From NCBI RefSeq assembly GCF_052857255.1, contig NC_135506.1:79902324-79966323 (forward strand): a stretch of 64,000 nt of DNA. Reading direction: 5' to 3'. This document shows, one piece after another, positions 24,561 through 36,448 of the stretch (position 1 is its first letter; the number at the start of each line of letters is the position of its first letter). The position numbers were made by a program, and so were the translations under genes. This DNA is from Amblyomma americanum. Its lineage: Eukaryota; Arthropoda; Arachnida; Ixodida; Ixodidae. Under the pieces are notes generated by a model, which was not told the DNA's origin, did no database searches, and saw only the letters and a list, made by a program, of their open reading frames with translations.

Positions 24561-25890
24561 GAATCCCTTTCGAAAGCTAGCCTACAACTTTGCTAGCACA
24601 TGCAAGCTACATGTAACGGGAAATCGTATGACACCACTCGGAACGCTGCACTACAAGCGGTGCGTCCCAATTTTGGTACAAATGTCGGGAAAACTGGCGC
24701 CGCATGTAGGTCTCCCAGTTATGAGCATATATATACGAACGACGTTTATATAAGACTGTCTGAAGTTGAGGTGGTTGCTTTTCTGTGTGCGTTATACGCT
24801 TGCTTGATGACGTCACGTTATTTTTTCTCGATGTGGGACTAGTAACGCTTTCGCATTACAATCCTTCTGCGACTCCACGTTGTCATATAGGCGCGTTTGT
24901 TCACTGTCGTGTAGAATGCTAAACGTTTCCGTCATGTATCATAGAAATAAGTTTATGTTGGAGCTGGCATTGCAAATCACTCGGTATTTCGTGCGTCCGC
25001 TGTTTACGGCGGGGAGAGTACCGCTTTCTTGAGCATTATCTCCCGAGGCGCTCTTTTTGATCTTGGAAACGTAGCGCCAACTCAAATGAAGTATCCCAAG
25101 CGCAGCTTTTGCTGTTTGTGATTCACGCGATTGACCAGGGTTTGCTTTTTTTCTGAGCAGTAGGTCACATGAGACTTGAGCACTGTTCTCTAATTTAGTC
25201 CTTGACGGGCTTATCGTTGAGCACACTTGCACCTAATTGCGCTGGATTGAAAAAGAAAGCTAGGTATCTTCCGCACTCACGAACAAAGCAGGTATTCATG
25301 TATATTGACCATCGTCAGCGTTATAGCGGCCTGTGTACAGCAAGGGCCTCTGCCATTTCTCCAATTAAGCCGGTACTGGGCCGGCTGAGCATAACAAATT
25401 TGAGTTCTGTGGCGTTTTAGATGAAACCGCCACATGCGACTATTGCTATCTTATTGTGCTGTGTTGTCTGCAGCATGATTTCCCCGACATGATACAGTCA
25501 CCGGGCTCGACTGATCACCAGCTACCTTTTGTTCCTGGAAGTACGCTATCAGGAATCGCCAGCAATCTGCTCTCTCTCAGCTCTCGTCGCTTCTCAAGTT
25601 CTGCTGAGCTTAACTGAGCATCTGATTACGAAATTTATTTCAGTTGCCCCTCAGACTGCCATCAACAATGTCAACGTTAATGACTTTTAAAATCCCGCGG
25701 CGTTTAACTGCGTGCGCACACATTGTGACATTACTCATGTCCTTCCTAAATCATGGGCCCTTAATCTGATGCGCGATCATGTAGTCTTATTCCATGAATT
25801 CACGAAATAGAGTAGCGGCCCTCGTTAATTAAAAAGAATGACTAAGTCGCACATCTGGCCGGTCAGGTTCCTTCAAATGATCAAGGTAGC
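24561..25890. other. Unassigned stretch
   Basis: No gene, repeat or splice-bounded cassette that I can support. Confidence 0.4.
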
Positions 25891-26179
25891 AATTACTCAT
25901 TACCCACCCATGAGCCGCCTACGGCTGCCCAGGACAGGGAAGCATGTAATCCGTCTTGCGGGATTACCCTAAACCATGTCGGATTTACACCATTCCTGCT
26001 CCGAGTTGATAAATACGGCGCCGCCATGTCATCTCCTAGCCTTCCTGGCTGGGTCTGTTGGTAGAGCGACACCGCGGTGGGGCGGCGGTCCCAGGTACGA
26101 ACCCGTGACAAGAATTTATTTTCCTTCAAGTGGCCCTATATCCGCATGACTGCCCTTAGGTACAGGGTAATGAGTAATT
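25891..26179. mobile_element. Nonautonomous TIR element with tRNA-like core
   Basis: Ends are a perfect 15-bp inverted repeat: aattactcattaccc at 25891-25905 and its complement at 26165-26179. The interior at 26041-26110 contains a tRNA-like arrangement with an A-box-like tctgttggtagagcg and a B-box-like ggtacgaaccc. It is about 290 bp long with no coding capacity. The terminal bases aattactcatt are shared with the foldback element at 47.1 kb, suggesting one family. Confidence 0.65.
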
Positions 26180-26288
26180 ATTTCTCTCCTATTACAAATT
26201 CTCTCCATCTTATGGGGCTCTAAACCACATTGAACTGAAACGCATGGATTATTCTATGGCGTAAAAGTCTCATTAGCCCAAAGTATCC

Positions 26289-26611
26289 TGGCCGCGCTTC
26301 GGTTCATTCGGGGAGCGTCAGTGGTTGGCGCGCTCGGCTACTGATCCGGTGTACCCGGGTTAGAGACCGACCGCGGCGGCAGCATTTCGATGCGGTCAAA
26401 ACGTAAAGGCGCCTTGTATGATGTGCCATGTCAGGGCACGTTAAGTATGCCCAAGTGGTCAAAGTTATTCCGAAGCCCTCCGATACGGCACCTCTTTCTC
26501 CCTTACTTCTCAGTCCCTCAATTATCCTTTCCCTTATGGAGGGGTTCAGGCGTCCTCCGAGATGTGAGACAAAACTGCACCATTTCCTTTCCCCCAAAGT
26601 CATTTTTTTTG
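26289..26611 (+). mobile_element. Tick tRNA-headed SINE, near full length
   Basis: From the head, the order is gtcagtggttggcgcgctcg (A box) and cccgggttagagaccgaccg (diverged B box). The body words gatgtgccatgtcagg and gtggtcaaagttattcc follow, then the CT-rich block and the tail gcaccatttcctttccccca ending in a T run. Divergence from the 48.1-kb copy is moderate. Confidence 0.8.
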
Positions 26612-27481
26612 GGCTCGGGAAGGGCTTGTAGGACGCAGGTTTCTCTCCCCGAGCAACCTCTCGCGTATTTTAACTTCGACTTGCCAGGACGGCAGCCTGC
26701 TCACAGTGCGGTTGGCAGGTTGCGATGACGTCGCAACGACACGTGACCTATGTGGAAGGTGAACCATCTCCATTGGTGGCTTTGTTTCAAGGAGTCCCCT
26801 GTCGGGGCAGTGGCGCATCCCTTAACAGCTGCACCATTGCGGAAGGTGTTTGATGTGAGCTCCCAGCTATCTATGAATCTATGAATGAAAACTAGAAAAT
26901 GAGGGTGTCTACGAAGTTGTACGAAAAGACGACCCCAGGCTGCTGCAGGGACGCATTCCCAAGCGGCACGGGTAATCGGCCCAATATTTGAAAGGGTTCG
27001 TTTGACTCTGGTCCTTTGTAGGACCATTTTTGGCAAAACGTTTTTAATATTAGCAGTTACCTGTGCTGCTTGGATTAAAGCTATCGAGCCATGCACCTAA
27101 GGTGGAGCTTTAGTGTGCCGTGAAGTTTTTATCGCTTCTTAACTACCACGTCACTAGTAAAGGTGCTGCAGTTATGTGATTCAGAGATTTACTGCAATAA
27201 AGCATAAAACACTTAGCGAAGAAACTCCTCCAAGGTAATTTGTCACGACCAACAAGAGTTATTGATTCCTTTGTTTTGCTGATAAAAAGAAGTTCTTTTT
27301 CGTTGCCTTCCGCTGCTCAGACCAACTCAAGCCTAAGGCTGAGTACGTCGTTTAACTACAAAAAGACGTTTTATATTTGGAGTCCCCCAAGAGAGAACAC
27401 TCTCTGACCCGAGGTGTTAGCATGTGTTTGTAACACCATGTTGCGACACTCTATATCGGTGTGCTGCCTTCTACATTGCAG
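26612..27481. other. Inter-cassette sequence
   Basis: Around 26710-26765, gcaggttgcgatgacgtcgc and cacgtgacctatgtgg resemble sequence just after the LINE end at 42.8 kb, so this is probably another trace of that repeat. Nothing else is recognised. It ends in acceptor ttctacattgcag. Confidence 0.4.
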
Positions 27482-28576
27482 GGGGTCACACTACCAGTAT
27501 ATAGCGACAAGTCTGCTACAGCTGCGTTTCGGGAATCAGCGTGACGCATGTGTACACACTCTCCGCATGGAACGTTTTTATACACCAATATCAAAGCAAG
27601 TCCCAGCGTGAAGATATCCAGGAGTGCTTCGTCATGTGCGTCGTATCAAAACAACATTCCTCGTGTTTGTTCGTGTCATCGGCGGTTTAAGACCACCTGG
27701 CTATTCTGCTCGCGGTGCTCGTGCTTTTCCTCATGATTACGGGCCATTCAACGAGCAACGACATTCTCCGAAACAACAAGACCCACAGCTACAAACTAAC
27801 GGCAACCCTACACGACCACAGAAACGCAGCGATTCACATGGAACAAAGGAGAGCAGTAGCAACAGTGAATAGGACAGTTTGTTTCATCGACCGCGGCCAT
27901 CTGACTGACCACAGTTTCGAAAACCACAGCAACAAAGCCGGGAACACCACGAACAGTCTCTCAGAAAGAAGAAACAAGAAAAACAACTATTTGCTCACAA
28001 GGACCCAAAAAGGTGTTGTATTTGGGCTCTCCGCACTGCTGTGAGAGCAACAACCTTGCGACCACTGAACAACCACCATCGCTGTAGTGACAAACACCGG
28101 ACGACGAGCGAGCAAGCACAGAAATAAAGTGACCTGCCAGAGGTAACAAGAACCACCATCCTAACAGGACATTTACCACCACAGATACCAGGGCTCTGGC
28201 AACCACGTCAAAGCATCGACAACTATCGCGCAATCACGACAGCCACAGCTGCATCTGCACGGATTGAAAAACCGGGGCGCAGCATGGTCATCAGACTCAC
28301 CCGCATGACAACGCTAGACAAAACCTCGGTCAAAGAGGGTGCCAAGAGGACAAACTAAATCCTTAGCGTCATGCAGCTTTTTCACGCGGTAACTTCAAAC
28401 AGGACATTGACGGCTGCGGTTATCACGCTAAGACGCGAATGTCGACGGCGGGATGCAGTACGCCAGCACTCCCCGCTCTGCTGTGAGAGCAACAACCTTG
28501 TGACCTGTGAACAACCACCATCGCTACAGTGACAAGCCTTGCATCATCAGGAATAGCCTCAGGGAAGAAGTGCACG
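27482..28576 (+). other. Cassette 8 of the repeated array
   Basis: The acceptor is cttctacattgcag and the donor is tgcacg|gtgagtgg. The hydrophobic motif at 27697-27745 reads LAILLAVLVLFLMITGHS, closest to cassette 1. CA-rich sequence runs from 27770 to 28290. There is an internal direct duplication: about 67 bp at 28028-28094 recur at 28469-28534 (ctgctgtgagagcaacaacc), so the 3' part grew by duplication. Confidence 0.45.
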
Positions 28577-29177
28577 GTGAGTGGATATCAAACCACGCGA
28601 GTATCGGTAATAAGCCATGGATCTGAAGGTGATGAGTCTAATCTCGGATCCTTTTAGACATGTCTTCAGACCTAGACAGCTTTGATATCACTTGATGCAC
28701 CACTTTTTCACAGCAGCTCTGCAGCTACAAAGTGGCATAGATTATTCGCTATTTTGGTCGCTCTCTCCTTCCTCTGTTTAGAATGAAATACAAGCCAGCT
28801 GCCTTTTGATGAGGGGTCTCTTCGAAAAATGTCAACCTTCATCGAAGAGATGTTGTCCGGACTTTTGTAAAATACGTGCCTCCTTAATTCCTACTGAGTG
28901 AAACTTATTCAGGTCAACGGGCACGCGGTAGAGAGTGTCGAACATCGTGAAATCAGTCAGTGTTTTTCATTGACTGCGTATACTCAGTATTCCTCTTGAA
29001 ATTTACAGCATTCATTTTTGCGTTGTAGAAAAGTAGAAATTACAGCATGTGACAGGCTCTTCTGAAGAATAGGAGCCCGCGGGACCGCTTACTCAAGACA
29101 CTCCGCATGTGACGCAATAGCGCGCCTTGCTTTGAGTACACTGCCTCAACCATGCAGCGGTTATTACCTTTTCGCAG
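28577..29177. other. Inter-cassette sequence
   Basis: Putative intron of 600 bp with no feature that I can support. It ends in acceptor ttaccttttcgcag. Confidence 0.4.
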
Positions 29178-30315
29178 GCTGTCAGAGGGGCCAAGCTTTG
29201 AGCCCGCGAGTCACGGCTCCTTTGCCTCAACTCCTGATGCTGATGTCTGCCATTGCCTCCGCGACAGCTAGCGATGTTTCTGCTATTCCTCATGTGCCCG
29301 TGCGTAAGCTGCACGCACACAGGGCCACACAGAACACAACCACGGATACCAAGTCAGGCTCCTCCGCCAAACTATTCCAACCGCCACAACACCTACAGAC
29401 AATAGCCGCCCTGGTACAGCGACGATCCATGCCGCCCGATAGAACACAACCACATCCATGTGCACAACGACAAAAGAAAACACACAACAGTCGTATCCAA
29501 TGGACAACATAAGGCGTCTCCTCCATACACCACGTACATCTAAATGAACTAACTGCAGCATCATACCACTATTGCGACTCTCACTTCAAAGTACCCGTCA
29601 CCTCCGGCCCGCAAAAAGTAGAGACACAACCATTGCGACTCCATTTCACTGTAATGGTAACTCCGTAATGGTAACTCTTCGACTGGTCATGCCGGGGTCG
29701 ATGGCGGCCACTTCGTCTTCGGTCATGCTACAGCTGTCCCTCATGTTGAGACCACTCACGTAACAAGCGCACAATCAAAACAACAATTACGACATCACCC
29801 CTCTTACTGCAACAACATTACAGCGAGCACTACCGCAACTACTTGCCGACGCGCTGAGGGTGCGCTCATCGCATCGATGGATAGATAGATATTTGCAAGG
29901 AGAAATTACGAATACAACGACGGTCCTCCGTCGAACCGCAGCTGTAACATTTGCGGCCACTCGCGCAACTTCTTGACAATAAAGAACGCGGCAGAAACTC
30001 TCAATTTATAACGCACTGACGACTACCATTATCACATAGAGGAAATTACCACTCCTACACTAGAGACAGGGCTAACAAAGCCACCAGCTACACAAAGCGT
30101 CTAAGTCGAAAACAGTCGCAGCACAGACTTAAATTACGCCCACTACCGAAAGGTAGGAGGCGCGGTTCAACATAGAGCACCACATGAATGGCAACAAACA
30201 CGGCCAGGACAGCTGCAGACCGGAGCACTCTTGAACCTGCGGGCGGGCGTTCCTGGTGCAACGAGAGGATGCTTTTGAAGCTGTCATGCAACTGCGCTGT
30301 GCAACGCCAGTTTCG
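29178..30315 (+). other. Cassette 9 of the repeated array
   Basis: The acceptor is ttaccttttcgcag and the donor is tttcg|gtgagttccc. The hydrophobic motif at 29221-29262 reads PQLLMLMSAIASATAS. A second diverged copy at about 29630-29700 starts with accattgcgactccatttc, as in cassette 4. CA-rich tracts lie at 29330-29470 and 29760-29830. A short gatagatagata run lies at 29880. Confidence 0.4.
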
Positions 30316-31405
30316 GTGAGTTCCCTTACCTCATTTTTAGCTTTAGTCTACGTAATCTAACACCGTCAGCACTAATCTAACACCGTCAGAGCCATCAGAG
30401 CCGCCACTGCTTCCTGATAAGCCGTAATCTAACGATCTTAAGCCCGGCGTATAAATCTAAGCCCAGCGCACATGAGAGTCCCAGTTGCAGGCGCAATTCA
30501 GTTATCACCGTTACTCATCAATACTGTACTTTTTTAAAACGCTTGTTTGAAATTCGAGAGCAAAGCTGCCATGTAAACTGCAGACGTTCGAAAGAGTGGA
30601 CGTAGTACAGTAGACTCACTATAAAAGTCGTCCTAGACGAGCCTGAAGGCGTACAGGCCATCCAATTTTAAGCTGGTGCGCCGAAGCAAAACTAAAGAAC
30701 CTCGAACCATTGCAATTTTCGTAATCTTTGCACGCATCCTTGGGAGGCGCAAACACTGTCGTATTTCCAGCATCCCCTCCACTGATCGTTACCCGGCACA
30801 TTCCCAAAGTGCTACGCTTTGAGGAGTTAAGATTAAGAGCCCTCTCGGGCACCTAAATGACTTCCGCAGATCTTGCTTCCTGCCCGGTAGATCAGATAGT
30901 AAGACAGTGGACTAGATGGGGAACAAAACGAGCTAAAATTTCTAGTCAAAATCAAGAAAAAATGAAATGGTTATATTAGCAAGACAAGCAACGCGAATGG
31001 AAGATAACCGATGGTCCATTCGGGTAAATGAGTGGATTCCGAAAGAATGCAAGCGTATGAGGTACACGGAAAAATTGCACGCTTAGCGCAAAATAGGAGG
31101 GCATTAGCTGGAAAGTTTCAGTTCCAAAGACATCGAAAAGAACCCTAGTAAAACGAAAGCCACATCGGCCACAGAAAATTTGTCCTTTGACTGTTCGCCT
31201 CTGCTCGCCTGCTTCTGCTTCCCGAGTTTCATTTTCAGAGCAGTGCGTCCCGTGTGACGTCAGAAGAAACATTGTTCTCACTCTCATAAGTGGCTCGATG
31301 GCGTTGGCCACCAGCACAGATGCACAGATTCCTAAGCAGTGAGAATATAAACCATTGAGCTCATTGAGAAATTAAGATACAAAATGGGGCATTGCCTTTT
31401 TGCAG
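30316..31405. other. Inter-cassette sequence
   Basis: Putative intron. Frames at 30619-30852 and 30976-31317 (both minus) carry no motif. It ends in acceptor attgcctttttgcag, identical to that of cassette 7. Confidence 0.4.
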
Positions 31406-33064
31406 GTTGCATCCATCCGAGTGCTGCAAGGCGCGGGTGACCACGGGAAGATATGTTGCTGCCTTTCGTCCGGGGCTACGGAACTTCTTGGGGGCTACGC
31501 TACCATGTGGCCAGTGGCAATCGTAGCCCAGTTCTTGGAATCAGCCGGCAGCTGTACAAGTGAGGCCGTCGGGTCTTCCAAATTTTTGCCTCCATTCTGA
31601 CGCTGCTTCTTTTCCTGACCGGGTCCACAGATTGCTGGATTTAGGCCGTTGGAATCGTCGACGCTGGTGCTATTCATGTGAATGGCACAGACCATTCATA
31701 CAACACAGCACACACCCTTCCCAATTAAGCCACACACGTACTCCTCTGCGCTTGCGACCACGATCACAACAAAGCAAAAGCCGCAGTGCAGCCACAGCTA
31801 TATCAAAGCCAACACCACGACACAACAGCGACATTGAAAACTTCAGCAAGCATAGCCAAAGTAAATAACAGCCCTGAAAACCGAAAGCAAGACACCCATA
31901 GCAGCTACTTCTGTGACTGTGCCATGAACACTACCCTACCCGCCAGCGCGGACACAGTTCACCGAAACACACCAACGGGTCCGATAACTACAGCATTCAA
32001 AGCGGCTACCAGAGCGAGGAAGGACCCGATGAGCGAGGCCACAGACAATGTCACATATAAAAACGCAGCCACGCCAAAGAAACCCCAAAGAAACACACCA
32101 AATGAACACAAAAAGAAACACACCAAAGAAACAAACAAAGCAAGCGCAGCCGAAAGTCAAAGTGCAGCCGAAAGTCAAAGTGCAGCCGAAAGTCAAGCGC
32201 AGTCGCAAGCTCCATGTGGAAAGAGCACTGAAACACGCAAAAAAAAATCGAAATGCCCCTGAAACAAAGAAAATGTAGCGCAACCACAGCAAAGAAAATT
32301 TTTACGCTTCCAGTTCAAAGGAAAATGCAGGAACCAAGAAGGCAAGTGTGATATCATACCACAGGAAATGTCGTACCAGTACGACGCCCTCCCAATCATC
32401 TATAATTACCCAACTACGAATCCCACAAAACACTTTCCCATGAATAGGACAAAGTGCAGATATCGCGCCCACAAGCGAAGCAAAAAGCATAATTGATACA
32501 AGTCTGAGAACCAAGACAACGCCATCAACCACTTCTAGCCACTACAGCCATCACGACGATCACAAACACGAGCTGTGCGTCTACCAGTAATAGAAGCGCA
32601 ACGATTAATGACATCGACTGAAGCAAGCGCTTCATAGTTATCCACGCTAGCGAAGATGTGGACAGTCAAAGCAGCGCCAGAGAAGGGCAAGAAAAGTAAA
32701 ATCAATCATTCAGCCAACCAAAGAGTTAGATTTATTTCGCCCGCCAGGACAAAAGCAACAGACACTAAAATCTTGACAGACGATTACGATAGCCGGTAAT
32801 GCAAAGCTTGCTAGCCAACATCTGGGTCCTTCCTCAAGAGGCCAATTTTCAGGTGGCCTTTCGCTCTCCTTTTTCGCCAAATGATTACACCGACGTCTAC
32901 GCCGACGACTGCGACGCGGGAGCGTAGAACGGGCCTTAAGAGCTGCACTCTAATATGACGTGGAGACCGGAGACTTGACGAGCTTCGCGTTCCCTTTCCT
33001 CCAAGAGCATTGCCAGGTTGCTCGAGCGCAGCAGAGACGTCCATGGCCCTTCGAAATAAATTCG
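31406..33064 (+). other. Cassette 10 of the repeated array (longest)
   Basis: The acceptor is attgcctttttgcag and the donor is aattcg|gtgagttcag. The hydrophobic motif at 31587-31625 reads ASILTLLLFLTGSTDCWI. An A+C-rich region (31690-32530) contains an 18-bp minisatellite at 32144-32196. A 158-codon frame (31786-32262) covers the minisatellite as AESQS repeats, but it lacks a counterpart in cassette 7. Distal blocks ctaccagtaatagaag (32580) and agacgattacgatagccggt (32783) both occur in cassette 7 but in the opposite order. Confidence 0.45.
32144..32196 (+). repeat. 18-bp minisatellite, three copies
   Basis: Unit gtgcagccgaaagtcaaa is repeated at 32144, 32162 and 32180 with one first-position change. 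Because 18 is a multiple of three, it keeps the local frame open (AAESQS). Confidence 0.9.
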
Positions 33065-34334
33065 GTGAGTTCAGTGCAATCTCTGCTGTTTCCTCGATGA
33101 CTGAGTGAAAAAAAACTTTGTAAAATGTAAGACAAGTTAACCTCCGCTGCTCGGGCGGGGCCCTCAGTCCAGGTCTACGGTGGCAGGGGCCCCTGCCTAA
33201 GCTCTAAAGATCAGCCAGCGCGTTCTGCTCAGCGTTCTGCAAGTCATCCTTGTCTCCCAGTATTAGGGATCAGGGCTGCGGTAGGAGGAGCACCCGTTGG
33301 ATACGGGCATGCCCATACATGGCCCGTATTATGGGCAATGGCTGCAGTACCGTAGAGAGTAGTAGTGAGCTATGCGCCAGTGTGGATAGGAGCCAATTCA
33401 TATTTGCCGCCAGAATGCGGCTTCGTGTCGCGACAGTAGTTTTTGTGACAGTTGGAGGAGAGCCCGCGTTCCCCTGTACCGTCGGTGCAACCTCTGAACT
33501 GCTGTGCCACTCTTCACCAGTCCCGTTCGGGTAGGGTGCTTCCTCCGACGCCGTAGTTGCAATACCATTGTTTACGGGAATTTATCCAGTGTAGCATAAG
33601 GTGCTGGCTATTTCCTTAATTCATGCTTTTTGCGACACACTGGAAAATGTCATTAACTTCACCTAGGCTAAGCGCATGTCCAAGAGCACCAGTGTACAGT
33701 TACCACTTCCTGGTGGGTAAACAATGTCCCGTTTCGGAGCCGCTTCGGCTCCTTCAGGGGTGGTAGGGGCGAGTTCGGTTAGCGGCAACAAGTTTCTATG
33801 AGGGGGAATCTTACGGGCGGAGTGGGTCGTTGTGAAGGGTGCGGAAGAGGTGGAGAGTGTCTGTATGTTTGAGACGACACCGCTTTATCGTTATCTCGAA
33901 CAAAGTGCATCGCTATAACACCTAAAATCCAGCCACCATCGATCGCAGCCACCAGCCGCCATTAATCACTTAGCGATGCAGTTTAGAAAAACTCGTGTTT
34001 ATAGCTGAGCATACACAATATCTTATGCGCGGTTACTTTGCGCAGTCACATTGAAAATGCCGCTGAGGTGCTGAAACCAATATCAAAACACCAACTAATC
34101 AATGCGATATTTTTAAAGCGAAAGCTTTACTGGCCGTGAACTTGCGATTTCGCCGTGGCGGTGTTTCGAGGAGGCACATGACGTAACAACGCGAGCCTAG
34201 ATCACCGCGCATATTTCTCTCTTGCTCCATAGTCACTACTGCCCTTGCGCCACTAGTACCACAGAGTCACAGGTGTTCCGCCGCTGCGCAGCGCCGCACC
34301 TTTCCTCAAAATCAAACTTCCAATTCTCAGTTTT
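33065..34334. other. Inter-cassette sequence
   Basis: No gene that I can support. A small hairpin ggagccgcttcggctcc lies near 33738. Confidence 0.4.
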
Positions 34335-34446
34335 CTCTTTCTTCGTTGTCTCCCTCCTTTATCCCTTCCTTTACGGCGTGGTTGGGGCGTCCACAGAGAT
34401 ATGTGAGACGGTCACTTTGCCATTTGCTTTCCTCCAAAACCAAACG
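34335..34446 (+). repeat. SINE 3' tail fragment
   Basis: The CT-rich block (tccctcctttatcccttcct), the word cgtccacagagatatgtgag and the end ccatttgctttcctccaaaa match the 3' third of the SINE at 48.1 kb. Confidence 0.65.
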
Positions 34447-34632
34447 AAACAAGTTAGCCGAAGGCGTTCATAGAGTTCATTGGCGTTGACAACTTTGCAA
34501 AGGCCGTTCATTTTCACGAAAAGAAAGGCGCACAAGAGGCTCCGTGGGTCAGTGCAGACCTCAATATAGCTTTCATGTACGTGGCGTTGTGTCCAGCTGC
34601 AAAAGCCTGCTTTGATTGCGTTCCGCACGCTG

Positions 34633-34760
34633 GATAGGCAGCGCGCCCTCCCTGCCACCCTGGGAGGGGGCATGCAGTTAATGGTTGATCGCGAGAGATA
34701 GGCAGCGCGCCTTCCCTGCCACCCTGGGAGGTGGCATGCAGTTAATGGTTGATCGCGAGA
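34633..34760. repeat. Tandem duplication, 64-bp unit, two copies
   Basis: Copies at 34633-34696 and 34697-34760 start gataggcagcgcgcc and include catgcagttaatggttgatc. They differ at only a few positions, so the duplication is recent. Confidence 0.95.
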
Positions 34761-35141
34761 AATTGATCACCAAATGAACGCTGCGGCTTAGCTATTGCTG
34801 CAGCGCCACATGTCAGCCACAACGCTCTCAGCACTAATGCATTCAGGCCACATATCTCTCTCACCACCGTCACTTGTATGAAAGCACGAATGAGGCGTCC
34901 GCATATCCAGGGAGCCAGCCATGAGGCCATCCTTTGCTCAAAGCCATCGCTGTCTAGATCATTGTCAATGCCAACGCCAACGAACACAGCAAACGACGAC
35001 ATCTTTCGCTTCTTATATCCTGTATTAGCGGAGCTAATCAGCATCAATTTTTTATCGTAGTCGGTATACAAAATAAAGTTGTTCGGCATGATACTAGCAT
35101 GTTTTTTCCATTCTTTCTTTCCACTTATCTGCTGTGTCTAG

Positions 35142-35273
35142 GCTTTGGGAACCAGGGCAAAGACTACCGGATATCAACTAACGAACAAGAGGCGCCAAGT
35201 TCGCTCTGCCGTGGAACTTGTGCCTGTCTTCGAACCTGTTGCCTCCTCTGGACAGCCTCTTCAGCCTTCTCAG
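35142..35273 (+). other. Possible very short cassette-like exon
   Basis: Acceptor ctgctgtgtctag and donor tctcag|gtgagga bound 132 bases with no hydrophobic motif and no CA-rich tract. Splice signals are good, but membership in the array is uncertain. Confidence 0.25.
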
Positions 35274-36190
35274 GTGAGGATACACGAGTCGGGGGTTTTG
35301 ACCAGGTGTTTACTTATTTAGGCGGAAGTCAAGTCTGATGTCCACCCGGACCACGAGTGGGTGTCCGGCACCCTGATTCGCAGTCTGCCGGCTCAAAGCT
35401 TGCTCCTGGTATCCTTCAAAAAAAAAATTGGTGTCAATATGGTTCTAATGGTGTCTGTACCTACTAGAGACGGAAACCTAAAACTGAAGAACTCTTAAAA
35501 TCATCCAGGAGCAGCTAAAGGCTTCTGTCAGCCGCCACTTGGAAATTTCTGAGGTGCGCCCTTTCGCAGGAGGTTCATTCTGTGCCGATCCTCGGATGAC
35601 CGGTGCGTGTTGTTCATCACACATCCTTCGAGTCTTTTCCAGTTACACATTTCATACCTGAGCAACTCTCTTGTACCAAAGGCATCATGCGCGGCAGGGA
35701 CCCATCGGCTTCTCCTTAGGAAATGCTTGAGGACCTTTAGGACGCCGGTGAGACGTGATAATAGTATTCCGCTATATTAGAAATGTTGATTTCTCTCGTG
35801 TGCCTGCAGAGCGCATTATAGCTGCTTTTGCAGGGTTTTCGCGCCCATCTGAGCTTAAGGTTCGGGCTATAGTGCACTGCGTCGACCCGCTACATCCTCG
35901 ACCTTTTGCAATGCAGAAATTTCTGGCATTTTGGTCATGGCAGCAGAGCTTCGAAATCAGCGATGCGTTGCCCCTTTGCAAGGACAACCATTTCCCTCCA
36001 ACCTTTGCTCATCTGATGTGCCCAGTCGTAGTCTGTGCTGCGGCGATCATTCGGTTGATGATGCAGACTGCTCAAAATGTTCTGATTAACGGAGTGTCTG
36101 TTGTATCGGCAGCTGTGTCATAGTGCGGACTACACACTGCACAAGCGTGAAGTTATCTTTCTACCTCGCCGTGTTCCCCTTTCCGTTCTC
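35274..36190. other. Unassigned stretch
   Basis: A 122-codon plus-strand frame at 35755-36123 has no recognisable motif. Nothing else is seen. Confidence 0.4.
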
Positions 36191-36448
36191 TCTCCTGGGG
36201 CCAGATTACGCAACGGTCAATTAGAAAAATTGCCAAAAACTTGTCAAAAAGGCGTCAATAAGCCTCACTCCTATGGGTCGGTCGTCGCCGGCGGCCATTT
36301 TGCTTTTTCGCGTCATGGGTGGCTGCAGATTACGTCACTGGTGTGGCAGAAGTGGTGACGTTGCACAGCTTATTATGCAGCCGCTAATTGACAGTTTTTT
36401 GTGACAGTTTCGAGGCCATCAATTTGACCGTTGCGTTTGTGACAGAAA

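Noticed and set aside
31936..32292. Hydrophobic Phe/Cys-rich minus-strand frame as a membrane protein
   Set aside because: It is the complement of A+C-rich repeat sequence; complementing CAAAGAAAC words gives such residues automatically.
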